This document shows positions 1-8,685 of a stretch of 64,000 nt of DNA, piece after piece. The stretch spans positions 1 through 64,000 of the forward strand of contig CABHOY010000026.1 of the NCBI GenBank assembly GCA_902168105.1, read 5' to 3'. The DNA is from an uncultured Flavihumibacter sp. (lineage in GTDB: Bacteria; Bacteroidota; Bacteroidia; Chitinophagales; Chitinophagaceae). The notes under the pieces were generated by a model, which made no database searches, had not been told where the DNA came from, and saw only the letters and a program-made list of their open reading frames with translations. Position 1 is the stretch's first letter. Every line of letters begins with the position of its first letter. A program made the translations under genes and the position numbers.

Positions 1-2
1 AA

Positions 3-137
3 TATTATTATAGGGAGGCTTATCACAAGGCAGCAGCAGGGGAGCTTGCTGGCCTTAGTTGTTTGAAGTACGCTGACGCGACCAACCAGGGGTTTAATAA
101 AGATCTAAAGCTAAATACGCCATCCAAAGCTAAATAG
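3..137 (+). CDS. C-terminal tail of a Sel1-like repeat protein (partial, cut by window start)
   Basis: An open frame enters from the left edge and ends at TAG 135-137, giving 44 residues. The peptide contains YREAYHKAAAGELAGLSCL, which has the small-residue/aromatic pattern of a Sel1/TPR-like helix pair, followed by a Lys/Asn-rich tail. The gene downstream on the opposite strand also encodes Sel1 repeats, so a local group of such genes is plausible. The N-terminus lies outside the window. The assignment rests on one repeat-like stretch and is weak. Confidence 0.35.
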   Translation, partial: YYYREAYHKAAAGELAGLSCLKYADATNQGFNKDLKLNTPSKAK

Positions 138-189
138 TAAGGGAACTTCAAAGAACTACAGCCAGTAAGTCCACCTGCTGACTGCCTGT

Positions 190-289
190 AAGCCCTGGCT
201 ATAATCAAGGATTTCCCAAGAACGCAGATCACCTGTTAACTTATAGTAAACCCTTGCTACAATCAAGGAATTCTTTACGAATGCGTAAC
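190..289. repeat. two imperfect direct repeats, about 40 bp each
   Basis: Copy one (about 190-230) and copy two (about 248-289) share the core AATCAAGGA with similar flanks (CCCTGGCTAT versus CCCTTGCTAC; AACGCA versus AATGCG). They lie in the spacer between two convergent Sel1-like genes. A third, poorer copy may lie near 303-335. The sequence does not read as protein in any frame that I can recognise. It may be decayed coding repeat DNA or plain intergenic drift. Confidence 0.3.
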
Positions 290-373
290 CCAATCTGCGG
301 GCTAAACAAGTATTTCAATACGAACGCGGGATTCCCAGTAATGAGGAAGTTCTAAAATTGAGAAAGATGCCAA

Positions 374-994
374 TCAGCTGGTAGTCTGGATCTCACGAAG
401 CTGTAAGGACGCCGCATTGTTCCCCAGCCTGGCGGCACGCTCAAAATAGTATTTCGCCCAGCGCTGCGACTTGTTGACCCCGTCGCCATGTTTATAACAC
501 AGTCCGAGGTTGTAAAGCGCTTTCGGATCATCTTTGGCCGCTGCTTTTTTATACCAGCAAACAGCCTTCTTTTCATCTTTTTTAATGCCGAAACCGTAGA
601 AGTAACAATACCCCAGATCACGTTCCGCCTCAGTATCGCCTTGAGCAGCAGCAAGTTTGTACCAGTACACGGCCTTTTTATCGTTCTGTTTCACGACTTC
701 GCCTTCGCGGTAAAAGAAACCGATATTGTATTGGGACTCCATATGCCCCTTGAGGGCAGCTTTCAGATACCATTTGTAGGCAATGGCCGTGTTTTTTTCA
801 ACACCCCTGCCATCATCATAGCAGGTGGCGAGATAGAACTGCGCTCTTACATGGCCGGCTGAAGCCGCGGTAAACCAAAGTAGCACAATTTGTCTCCAGT
901 TCATTCGTCTTTTTGTTTCAAAAGCAAGGTGATATCCTAACAGGAATCGTCTGTTCTGCTCTAATTTACTGAGGAGTGGCGTATCACTTTTCAT
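374..994 (-). CDS. Sel1-like repeat (SLR) protein
   Basis: The protein carries at least four Sel1-like repeats of about 36 residues, each showing the A..WY..AA..G...A.Y.LG..Y..G pattern, for example AYKWYLKAALKGHMESQYNIG and the following units. Such solenoids act as protein-protein interaction scaffolds; no catalytic domain is visible. The open frame extends upstream to 1120, but the extra 42 residues look unlike protein of this family, so I place the start at the ATG at 994 (MKSDTPLL). No export signal is obvious from that start, although a hydrophobic patch (IVLLWFTAASAG) precedes the first repeat. It is transcribed away from the TonB receptor gene at 1178. Function unknown beyond the fold. 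Confidence 0.75.
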   Translation of the reverse strand: MKSDTPLLSKLEQNRRFLLGYHLAFETKRRMNWRQIVLLWFTAASAGHVRAQFYLATCYDDGRGVEKNTAIAYKWYLKAALKGHMESQYNIGFFYREGEVVKQNDKKAVYWYKLAAAQGDTEAERDLGYCYFYGFGIKKDEKKAVCWYKKAAAKDDPKALYNLGLCYKHGDGVNKSQRWAKYYFERAARLGNNAASLQLREIQTTS

Positions 995-1146
995 ATCGTA
1001 AATTTGGGATAAAACACATCTAAAGGCAGAGATTGATAATGGCATAGTTAGCGCCGGGAGATAAATATAAAGATTATTTTCACCCAAACCATCATTTACA
1101 GGCCTAACTAACACGAACATGTTAACTGATCTCCGGGCAGTGTTAT

Positions 1147-1154
1147 TAAATTTG
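1147..1154 (+). promoter_or_regulatory. possible -7 promoter element (TAAATTTG)
   Basis: TAAATTTG fits the Bacteroidota TAnnTTTG element and lies 23 bases before the receptor start. The matching -33 position (about 1122-1126) is only a weak TTAA/TTAAC, so the promoter call is tentative. Confidence 0.3.
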
Positions 1155-1177
1155 TGTAATTATTACAATTTTACCCT

Positions 1178-3187
1178 ATGCCCGTTTTTAGTCGTGTGAG
1201 CTTCATCGCTGTATCGAGCCTGTTATTACCCCTGTTAGCCAAAGCCCAGGATACTTTAACGAACAGAACAGACAGCAGTCAGCATTTAAAGGAGATCGTC
1301 GTTATCTATCAGGCCGGTCGTACTACCCCTGTAACATACCAGGACGTAAATATGGATCTGCTGGATGAAAAGAATACCGGCCAGGAGCCTTCATTCCTTT
1401 TATCTGAAACGCCTTCCATTACCGTATATTCCGATGCAGGTAATATGCAGGGTTACTCATATTATCGCCTGAGAGGGATGGACCAGACCAGGATCAATAC
1501 TACACTGGACGGTATGCCATTGAATGAGCCGGAGGACCAGGGGGCTTATTTCTCCAATTATCCGGATATCCTGAATTCGATCAGCCGGCTGCAGGTGCAG
1601 CGGGGTGTCGGTACTTCCAAGAATGGAGCAGCCAGTTATGCCGGAAGTGTGCAGCTGTTTTCTCCGCAAGCGGGGAATAAGGCCAGTACGAACCTGGGCG
1701 TGGGATATGGTTCCTATAACAGCTTCAGGATATTTGGTGAGCACCAGAGCGCTATAAAGAACAGGAAGTCATTGTATGTACGTGCCTCGCAGGTGTATAC
1801 GGACGGCTATAAATATCATGCGTCAAATAACTCTCAGTCTGTTTTTGTCAGCGGCGGACTATATCATGATAAAAGCACCTGGAAACTGAATGTAGTGGCC
1901 GGTAACCAAAGGAATGGCATGGCCTGGCTGGGTGTGGCGGATTCGCTGATCGCAAAGGACAGAAAAGCTAATGCTAATACAAAGGACGAGAAGGACCACT
2001 TTTTCCAGGGACTGGTGCAGCTACAGCATATCTGGCAACCTACCAGTCATGTAACAGTGAGCTCAAGCCTTTATTATACTTATCTGAAAGGGAACTATGA
2101 TTTTGATGTGAATAATTATCTGGGGTTGCCTGTTGATGGGAATCTGTTCAATTATGGCTTCCGCTCGCATTTCGGAGGCTTCTTCAGTAATTACACTTTG
2201 ACGTATGATCGCTTTAAATGGACGACAGGTGTGCATGGGAATCTGTATACCAGGCAACATACGGGTACCGATAACTGGCTGGGTGAGTTATATCAGAATA
2301 AGGGGTATAAAAATGAGGTCAGTGCTTTCAGTAAGATAGAATACTCTTTACATCGTTTCACGTTATTTGGAGATCTGCAATACCGCTACACTACGTTTGA
2401 TTATAAAGGCAGTGTGCCTTTTGAAAAGATGGACTGGCATTTTCTGAATCCTAAGGCAGGTGTCAGCTTTGCTGTAAATGATCATGCTAATATCTACTAT
2501 AGTGCCGGAAGAACAGGCAGGGAACCAACACGTAATGACATTTTCGGGGGTAATGATGATCTGCTGGCAGACAGTACCGGTAAGGCGATGATCTATAACC
2601 AGGATGCTGAATCAGTGGTGGATCATGAGCTGGGTGTACGTTTTCGACAGGGTGATCTCGTGCTGGACCTGAATGGTTATTATATGAACTTCAATAATGA
2701 AATTGTGCTGAACGGACAGGTGGGTCCAAATGGATTATTGCTGACTAATAAAGTGAAAAGCAGTTACAGAACAGGTATCGAGTTTTACGGTGCATATCAG
2801 CTGAACGCCTTTACATTTACCAATAACTCATCTTTCAATCACAGTCGTATTAAGGAGCAGAAAGCTACATTCAGTCCGATATTGACGCCTGCGGTGATCA
2901 TTAATCAGGAAGTGGCTTATCAGCAACGTCGTTTGGCTGTGGCTTTGTCCGGCAGGTATCAGCATCATGCATATATTGATTTTGCGAACGAAGCGTCTGT
3001 GAAGGAGTATGTATTGTTGAATGCGAGAGCGCAATATACACTTGCGGGTTGCACGGTATCGCTTTTTGTAAATAATATTAACGGCGCAAAATATTACAAT
3101 GACGGATATGTAGAACCGGATGGTACGAGGAAGTATTTTGTGCAAGCGCCACGGAATGTTTATGTTGCATTTAAATATAGCTTCTGA
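1178..3187 (+). CDS. TonB-dependent outer-membrane receptor, probably for nicotinamide riboside or a related NAD precursor
   Basis: A 669-residue protein with a signal peptide (about residues 1-23, ending AKAQ), a plug domain (about 45-160, including YRLRGMDQTRINTTLDGMPL and VQRGVGTSKNGAASYAG) and a long beta-barrel ending in the typical aromatic C-terminus (YVAFKYSF). It lacks the N-terminal carboxypeptidase-regulatory-like domain of SusC proteins, so it is a classic small-ligand receptor. The stop codon overlaps the start of pnuC (TGATG), and nadR follows with another overlap. Ligand inference comes from that operon: a receptor, an inner-membrane riboside transporter and the enzyme that phosphorylates and adenylylates the substrate. 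Direct ligand evidence is absent. Confidence 0.85.
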   Translation: MPVFSRVSFIAVSSLLLPLLAKAQDTLTNRTDSSQHLKEIVVIYQAGRTTPVTYQDVNMDLLDEKNTGQEPSFLLSETPSITVYSDAGNMQGYSYYRLRGMDQTRINTTLDGMPLNEPEDQGAYFSNYPDILNSISRLQVQRGVGTSKNGAASYAGSVQLFSPQAGNKASTNLGVGYGSYNSFRIFGEHQSAIKNRKSLYVRASQVYTDGYKYHASNNSQSVFVSGGLYHDKSTWKLNVVAGNQRNGMAWLGVADSLIAKDRKANANTKDEKDHFFQGLVQLQHIWQPTSHVTVSSSLYYTYLKGNYDFDVNNYLGLPVDGNLFNYGFRSHFGGFFSNYTLTYDRFKWTTGVHGNLYTRQHTGTDNWLGELYQNKGYKNEVSAFSKIEYSLHRFTLFGDLQYRYTTFDYKGSVPFEKMDWHFLNPKAGVSFAVNDHANIYYSAGRTGREPTRNDIFGGNDDLLADSTGKAMIYNQDAESVVDHELGVRFRQGDLVLDLNGYYMNFNNEIVLNGQVGPNGLLLTNKVKSSYRTGIEFYGAYQLNAFTFTNNSSFNHSRIKEQKATFSPILTPAVIINQEVAYQQRRLAVALSGRYQHHAYIDFANEASVKEYVLLNARAQYTLAGCTVSLFVNNINGAKYYNDGYVEPDGTRKYFVQAPRNVYVAFKYSF

Positions 3188-3816
3188 TGAGTTTTTTCGA
3201 CGTTAGTCATATTGCATTCAGTGTGCTGGGATATCCCATCAGTTATATTGAACTGATAGGGACCGTGTCCGGATTGATCTCTGTGTACTATGCTTCGAGA
3301 GCGAATGTACTGACATGGCCTACAGGTATTATCAATGAGATCGCTTTGTTTGTATTGTTCTTCCAGATACAGTTGTACGCGGATATGTTATTGCAGGTCT
3401 TCTTCCTGGTAGTGACTGTTTTTGGCTGGTACAACTGGCAGCATACAACAGAAGAAGTACCCGTTAGCCGTATGTCGTCGCGGATGGTGGGTGTGTATGG
3501 TGCGGTATTACTGGGAGGCACTATACTTACAGGCATCGTTATTCAACAGTTCCATCGCTGGATGCCGGCATATTTTCCTTTGCCTGCTACTTATCCTTTT
3601 GCGGATTCTTTTGTGATGGTTGCCAGTATGCTGGCCACATTCCTGCTGGCGAAGAAACGGATCGAGACATGGATACTGTGGATTGTGGTGGATGTAGTGA
3701 GCGTGGTGTTGTATCTCATAAAAGGGACCTATTTTTTATCGCTGGAATATGTGGTGTTTTTGGGGCTTGCTGCTTTCGGGTTGCTACAGTGGCGTAAAAA
3801 AATGGTGTATGCGTAA
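3187..3816 (+). CDS. pnuC: PnuC-type nicotinamide riboside transporter
   Basis: A 209-residue inner-membrane protein with about seven predicted hydrophobic segments. The pattern IELIGTVSGLISVYYASRAN and the later WPTGIINEIALFVLFF and YNWQ elements match PnuC transporters, which facilitate diffusion of nicotinamide riboside (or thiamine in the PnuT branch). The ATG overlaps the receptor stop by one base, and the last eight bases overlap the start of the downstream nadR-like gene, showing translational coupling. The NadR neighbour, which traps the riboside by phosphorylation, favours the nicotinamide riboside substrate over thiamine. Confidence 0.85.
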   Translation: MSFFDVSHIAFSVLGYPISYIELIGTVSGLISVYYASRANVLTWPTGIINEIALFVLFFQIQLYADMLLQVFFLVVTVFGWYNWQHTTEEVPVSRMSSRMVGVYGAVLLGGTILTGIVIQQFHRWMPAYFPLPATYPFADSFVMVASMLATFLLAKKRIETWILWIVVDVVSVVLYLIKGTYFLSLEYVVFLGLAAFGLLQWRKKMVYA

Positions 3817-4834
3817 AGGATTTGTTTTCGGAAAGTTCATGCCTTTTCATAAGGGACATGAGGCTATGATCAGATTTGCCCTGTCGGATTGTGATACTTT
3901 ATCGGTACTCATTTGCTGCAGTGATAAGGAGACATTACCGGCGGCAGTGCGTCAATCCTGGGTAGCGGATACTTTCCGGGATGAGCCACGGGTACAGGTA
4001 TTGGTATACCAGTATGACGAGCGCTCTTTGCCAAATACATCCGAGACTTCTGCATCCGTATCAGCGATATGGGCCGAACAGTTTAAAGTACTATTTCCTG
4101 ATCATACCATACTGGTTACGTCAGAGCCTTACGGGGCTTTGGTAGCAGATCATATGGGGATCACACATATCCCTTTCGATATGCAGAAAGGTCAATACCC
4201 GGTGTCGGCCACGAAAATAAGAGCGAACCTGCCTGATACCTGGAAGTATCTGCCAGATAGTGTAAAAACTTCCCTGGTCACAAAAGTAGTGGTACTGGGT
4301 ACTGAGTCCACCGGTAAAACAACCCTGACCGGCAAGCTGGCCGATCATTTTAACTGTAACGCCGTAATGGAAGCAGGCAGGGACATTATTGCTGATTCCA
4401 ATGATTTCGGGATCAAAGACCTGTACCTGATAGCTACAGAACATGCGTCACGTATCGATAAGATGAGCGTAGGTGAGAGCCCTTTGATGATCATTGATAC
4501 TGATATTCATATCACCTTGTCTTACGGAGAATATGCCTTCGGAACAGTGTTGGACATTGCCCCGGCTATCTATGACAGCAATAAGGCTGACCTGTACCTT
4601 TACCTGAACAATGACGCCCCCTATGTGCAGGACGGGACCAGGCTGGGAGAGGAGGAACGCAATCAGCTTGATCTGTCGCACCGCCGTATACTGGAGAAGT
4701 ATGGCATTACTCACGAAGAGATCAGGGGGAACTGGGAAGAACGTTTTGAGCAGGCTGTAGTACTAATAGAACAGCTGATGCAGCGCAAGATGGAAAACTG
4801 GCGTTCTTTTACAGGAAGACAGCAGCAGGTGTGA
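3809..4834 (+). CDS. nadR: NadR-like bifunctional nicotinamide-nucleotide adenylyltransferase / ribosylnicotinamide kinase
   Basis: A 341-residue enzyme. The N-terminal half is a nucleotidyltransferase with the HxGH motif (HKGH, residues 14-17) and an ISxTxxR-like motif (VSATKIR, near 131), which forms NAD from NMN and ATP. The C-terminal half is a P-loop kinase with Walker A GTESTGKTT (from residue 164), which phosphorylates nicotinamide riboside. The helix-turn-helix repressor domain of the enterobacterial NadR is absent, as usual outside that group. The frame is open upstream to 3749, but the ATG at 3809, eight bases inside pnuC, begins exactly with the conserved MRKGFVFGKF strand, so that start is chosen. 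Confidence 0.88.
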   Translation: MRKGFVFGKFMPFHKGHEAMIRFALSDCDTLSVLICCSDKETLPAAVRQSWVADTFRDEPRVQVLVYQYDERSLPNTSETSASVSAIWAEQFKVLFPDHTILVTSEPYGALVADHMGITHIPFDMQKGQYPVSATKIRANLPDTWKYLPDSVKTSLVTKVVVLGTESTGKTTLTGKLADHFNCNAVMEAGRDIIADSNDFGIKDLYLIATEHASRIDKMSVGESPLMIIDTDIHITLSYGEYAFGTVLDIAPAIYDSNKADLYLYLNNDAPYVQDGTRLGEEERNQLDLSHRRILEKYGITHEEIRGNWEERFEQAVVLIEQLMQRKMENWRSFTGRQQQV

Positions 4835-4859
4835 CGCTTTTTCAATAATTTACAGGTAT

Positions 4860-5582
4860 ATGAAAAGAGCATTCCTATCTCTGACATTCGTTTTGTTAAC
4901 GGTCATCGCCGGCGCTATTATACATAAAAGGATCACAGACGATGATATTGTAAGTTATACCGTAGACCCTGAAACACAAGACCTCAGCTTTTACTGGAAA
5001 GATGATAAGGGACAAGTACTGGGCAGTATTCAACACCTGAAGGAATTCCTTGCGAAGAAACGTCGCAAGCTGGTATTTGCAACGAATGGAGGGATGTTTA
5101 AGCCTGATCAATCGCCTGTAGGACTTTTTATTGAGCAAGAGGTGATAGTGACGCCATTGGACACAACGTCGGGTGATGGTAACTTTTATTTGAAGCCGAA
5201 TGGCGTGCTGTATATCACCAAATATGGGAAGGCAGTTATACGTACTGCGCCGGAATTTGTTTATAGTAACCGGATCAGATATGCGACTCAATCGGGGCCA
5301 ATGTTGCTCATTAACGGAGAGATCCATCCTGCCTTTAAAAAAGGCTCTGCCAATGTAAATGTCCGGAACGGCGTAGGGATCCTGCCTGACGGGAAGTTGG
5401 TATTTGCCATGTCAAGAACAGGCGTCAATTTCTATGATTTTGCGGAGTATTTTAAACGTCTCGGTTGTAAGGAAGCATTGTATCTTGACGGCTTCGTATC
5501 AAGAACATATCTTCCGGCGAAAAAATGGAAACAAACCGACGGTAATTTCGGAGTGATAATAGGAGTGAGCGAACCTGAATAA
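4860..5582 (+). CDS. phosphodiester glycosidase (NAGPA/DUF2233) family protein
   Basis: A 240-residue protein with an N-terminal hydrophobic segment (about 5-20), so membrane-anchored or exported. The order of motifs ATNGGMF, ATQSGPML(L)INGEIH, NGVGILPDGK and ALYLDG follows the phosphodiester glycosidase domain known from human NAGPA and the bacterial YigE group, which cleaves sugar phosphodiesters. It follows nadR by 25 bases in the same direction and may be cotranscribed, but no functional link to NAD salvage is evident. Substrate unknown. Confidence 0.75.
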   Translation: MKRAFLSLTFVLLTVIAGAIIHKRITDDDIVSYTVDPETQDLSFYWKDDKGQVLGSIQHLKEFLAKKRRKLVFATNGGMFKPDQSPVGLFIEQEVIVTPLDTTSGDGNFYLKPNGVLYITKYGKAVIRTAPEFVYSNRIRYATQSGPMLLINGEIHPAFKKGSANVNVRNGVGILPDGKLVFAMSRTGVNFYDFAEYFKRLGCKEALYLDGFVSRTYLPAKKWKQTDGNFGVIIGVSEPE

Positions 5583-5754
5583 AGATCGGGTATTAACAGA
5601 TTCTTATCATATTGTTACTTATCTCATATTATTAATTTAAAAGCTTCCTCCTGCTAATTCATCCCTTTCGTCAATATGTATACTTATTCCCCACTTTTGT
5701 ATAAATTAAGCCAGTGCGCCCGGAATAGCTTTGTACCATTAAATAACATAAACA

Positions 5755-6570
5755 ATGGCAAAGACAATTTTCATTACCGGTGCATCACGGGGCTTTGGTA
5801 AATTATGGGCGGCAGCCCTTCTGAAAAGAGGAGATAAAGTAGTAGCTACGGCAAGAAATACAGATACATTAAACGATCTTGTAAAACAATATGGCGATGC
5901 TATCCTGCCCCTGGAGCTGGATGTAACCGACAGAGCTGCTTGTTTTACAGCTGTCGAAAAAGCGAAAGCACATTTTGGCAGGATTGACGTATTGATCAAT
6001 AACGCTGGTTTCGGCTTGTTCGGGGCAGTAGAAGAAACAAGCGAACAGGAAGCAAGGGCGCAGATGGAAACGAACTTCTTTGGTCTGCTTTGGCTCAGCC
6101 AGGCAATCCTGCCGGTGATGAGAGCGCAGAAGAGCGGTCATATCATCCAGGTGTCAAGTTTCCTGGGATTGGTAACACTGCCTGTGTTAGGTTTGTATAA
6201 TGCATCTAAATTTGCAGTAGAAGGATTGAGCGAGACACTGGCTACTGAGGTTAAACAGTTCGGGATTAATGTTACCCTGGTTGAACCTAATGGGTATTCC
6301 ACTGATTGGGCAGGTGCATCAGCTGTTCAGACGCAGGGAATGGATATCTATAATCCGGTGAAAGCAGCTTTCCAGGAAGGCGCTAATGGCACATGGGGCA
6401 ATCCTGAAGGAACTGTTAACGCGATACTGACAGTGGTAGATAGTCCAAACCCTCCTTTACGCTTATTGTTCGGTAAGGTTGCGTATGGTTTCGTAAAACA
6501 AGTGTACGAGCAACGTCTTGCCAGCATAGAGGAATGGAAAGATGTTTCTATTGCAGCTCATGGACTTTAA
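5755..6570 (+). CDS. short-chain dehydrogenase/reductase (SDR)
   Basis: A 271-residue classical SDR: cofactor motif TGASRGFG (residues 8-15), NNAG, and the active-site YxxxK as YNASK. The family oxidises or reduces alcohol/ketone substrates with NAD(P). A TAGCTTTG element at 5726-5733 fits the -7 promoter consensus, though its -33 partner is weak. An AraC regulator gene follows 72 bases downstream in the same direction, the first of several oxidoreductase/AraC pairs in this window. Substrate cannot be deduced. Confidence 0.85.
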   Translation: MAKTIFITGASRGFGKLWAAALLKRGDKVVATARNTDTLNDLVKQYGDAILPLELDVTDRAACFTAVEKAKAHFGRIDVLINNAGFGLFGAVEETSEQEARAQMETNFFGLLWLSQAILPVMRAQKSGHIIQVSSFLGLVTLPVLGLYNASKFAVEGLSETLATEVKQFGINVTLVEPNGYSTDWAGASAVQTQGMDIYNPVKAAFQEGANGTWGNPEGTVNAILTVVDSPNPPLRLLFGKVAYGFVKQVYEQRLASIEEWKDVSIAAHGL

Positions 6571-6596
6571 TGACATTAACGTAAACAATATTGGCC

Positions 6597-6624
6597 GGGA
6601 CCGTGTTCTGAAAAACAGGGTCCC
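6597..6624. terminator. hairpin between the SDR and AraC genes
   Basis: An 11-base inverted repeat with one mismatch (6597-6607 with 6614-6624), rich in GGGACC/GGTCCC, loop of six. There is no strong T tract, so it may attenuate or process rather than fully terminate. Confidence 0.4.
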
Positions 6625-6642
6625 AGCTTAAAATCAGATCAT

Positions 6643-7536
6643 ATGATACACTTCAGCAACCTGAGTGAACTGCACCGTACAAATAATTTTGCGCCTCCTG
6701 AAAACCCGCTATTTAGCATTATACGCTGTGATAAAGCCTGCAGTATAGGGGATCGTGCATTTACCACTGATTTTTATATGATCGGATTCAAGAAATTGAA
6801 GGCAGGTATCTTTAAGTATGGCAGAACCGAGTATGATCATCAGAATGGTACGATGTCTTTTGTCAGGCCCAGACAGATCATCCAGATGACAGATCTTGAG
6901 TTTGAAGAGGATGGTTTCCTTTTGTTTATTCATGAGGACTTTTTGAACGGAAACGTTCTCCATACTGATATCAAAAAATATGGCTTCTTTGACTATGAAG
7001 TTAATGAGGCTTTGCACTTATCACCTAAAGAAGAAGAGATCATCTGGGACCTCTACAGGAAAATTCAGATAGAGTATTATAACAATCAGGATGAATATAG
7101 CCGGAACATTATCCTGGCGCATATCGGTTCTATCCTGCAATATGCGCAGCGCTTTTACAACCGGCAGTTCATTCATCGTAAAACTTCTCTCGGCAAGACG
7201 GTTTCCAGGTTCAATGCAATACTGGCAGAATACTTCAGCGGTGGTATGTTACAGGAGAAAGGGCTGCCATCTGTGAATTATATGGCCGAGCAGTTGCATC
7301 TTTCTCCCCGTTATTTAAGTGATCTGCTGAAGCAGGAAACGGGCAAAACAGCCATAGACCTGATCCATATCTTTCTTATTTCAGAAGCGAAGAACCTGCT
7401 GAAAACAGCTGATCAGAGTGTAGCGGAGATAGCCTATCACCTGGGCTTCGAAAATCCTCCTTACTTTTCCCGCCTGTTTAAAAAAGAAGTGGGTGTGAGC
7501 CCAAATCAGTTTAAGCGGCAGGGCAGCGGCATGTAA
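6643..7536 (+). CDS. AraC-family transcriptional regulator
   Basis: A 297-residue regulator. The last ~100 residues hold two helix-turn-helix units (LHLSPRYLSDLLKQETGKTA and VAEIAYHLGFENPPYFSRLF), the AraC/XylS signature; the N-terminal ~180 residues are an effector/sensing domain of unknown ligand. It resembles the AraC proteins at 30122 and 44546 in the shared YGFFxYxVNEAL and RFYNRQF stretches, and like them it lies beside a NAD(P)-dependent oxidoreductase, here the SDR just upstream. It probably controls that gene. It ends six bases before the convergent permease gene. Confidence 0.88.
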   Translation: MIHFSNLSELHRTNNFAPPENPLFSIIRCDKACSIGDRAFTTDFYMIGFKKLKAGIFKYGRTEYDHQNGTMSFVRPRQIIQMTDLEFEEDGFLLFIHEDFLNGNVLHTDIKKYGFFDYEVNEALHLSPKEEEIIWDLYRKIQIEYYNNQDEYSRNIILAHIGSILQYAQRFYNRQFIHRKTSLGKTVSRFNAILAEYFSGGMLQEKGLPSVNYMAEQLHLSPRYLSDLLKQETGKTAIDLIHIFLISEAKNLLKTADQSVAEIAYHLGFENPPYFSRLFKKEVGVSPNQFKRQGSGM

Positions 7537-7542
7537 CAATGT

Positions 7543-8685
7543 TTATTCGACTGGCTGCAGCTTATAATATCTGAAGTAGAATAATCCGTATGCCAACAAT
7601 AGCATAACACCAGCGGATTGCCAGAGGAATCCGTACATGATCAGCCAGAAGAGAAGAATATATGCTGCAAAAACAACGGGCAGATAGACGTTCATATTCA
7701 GCCCCAGCCAGTATAATAAACCACGGAAACATAACATGATGCTGACTGCATATAATAGCAGCAGCATCGCCATTAATGGGGGCTCCATGATAAACAGCAA
7801 GATCATCTCCGGTAATAATAACAACAAATAGCGCAGGGCGATATACAAGAAATGCCTGTTGCGGCTGTAAGGGAAATTCCTGGAAAAGGCCAATGTCGTT
7901 ACCTCGAAACGATGCTCCTGATAGATCAGATAAAGATGGCCGGCTACTGCGGTAAGTACCAACAGGCCTGCTACCCGTATATCGTGCCTGTTACTTGTGA
8001 ACATTGAGTAAGCCCCACTGGTCAGGCAAAAAAGTGAGAATATCTTGGTAAGGACCCCTCCCAGTTTTATTTCATATACAATGTGATAAAGGAAAAGGCT
8101 GAAGAAGGGTTTCTTCCAGCGTAGGGGCAGTTTCAGCGCAAGCGGAGCGGCTGTTCCGGCGGATAGTCTGTTAGTCAGCCATACATAGATCGCTGCACTG
8201 ACCGTTATCAGGAAAAATATATACAACGTGCTAATGAAGGGAAGGAGATAATGATGTTTGATAATGCCCAATACAACAGCCAGTATGCCATATATAGTAA
8301 TGGGCAATGTGATCACGAACTGCATCCACCACCAGCTGCGGAGCTGCCTGAATTTACTAAGTGCGGTAGTGCTATAGAACAGGAAACAGTTCTCTGTCGC
8401 GGTTAGTTGTGCCGTCACATATTGCCAGCTTTTCACGGTATAGAGCAGCCAGGTAATGAAGATCACCGTCATGGTTAAAGGACTGCTGATAAACGTCAAC
8501 ATCACTATAAGCTGATAGAACTCGAACATCTCATGCGGCATGGTGCCGGCGGGATTGATGAGGATCGTATAGCTGATGAGTATAACAAAGAAGAACAGCA
8601 ATATACCGGCATTAGCCCGGTAGAAGCCCCGGGAGAATATTTTAGTCAATACAATGGTGAGTGGTGAGATCATCCTGGAAGCCAT
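7543..8685 (-). CDS. ABC transporter membrane subunit (unclassified, about nine TM segments)
   Basis: A 380-residue very hydrophobic protein with about nine membrane segments and no soluble domain. I do not recognise a named family from sequence alone. Its start overlaps the last 16 bases of an ABC ATPase gene, so the two are translationally coupled and most likely form one exporter, as in ABC-2-type two-gene exporters. Substrate is unknown; no biosynthetic or resistance genes flank it. Confidence 0.65.
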   Translation of the reverse strand: MASRMISPLTIVLTKIFSRGFYRANAGILLFFFVILISYTILINPAGTMPHEMFEFYQLIVMLTFISSPLTMTVIFITWLLYTVKSWQYVTAQLTATENCFLFYSTTALSKFRQLRSWWWMQFVITLPITIYGILAVVLGIIKHHYLLPFISTLYIFFLITVSAAIYVWLTNRLSAGTAAPLALKLPLRWKKPFFSLFLYHIVYEIKLGGVLTKIFSLFCLTSGAYSMFTSNRHDIRVAGLLVLTAVAGHLYLIYQEHRFEVTTLAFSRNFPYSRNRHFLYIALRYLLLLLPEMILLFIMEPPLMAMLLLLYAVSIMLCFRGLLYWLGLNMNVYLPVVFAAYILLFWLIMYGFLWQSAGVMLLLAYGLFYFRYYKLQPVE

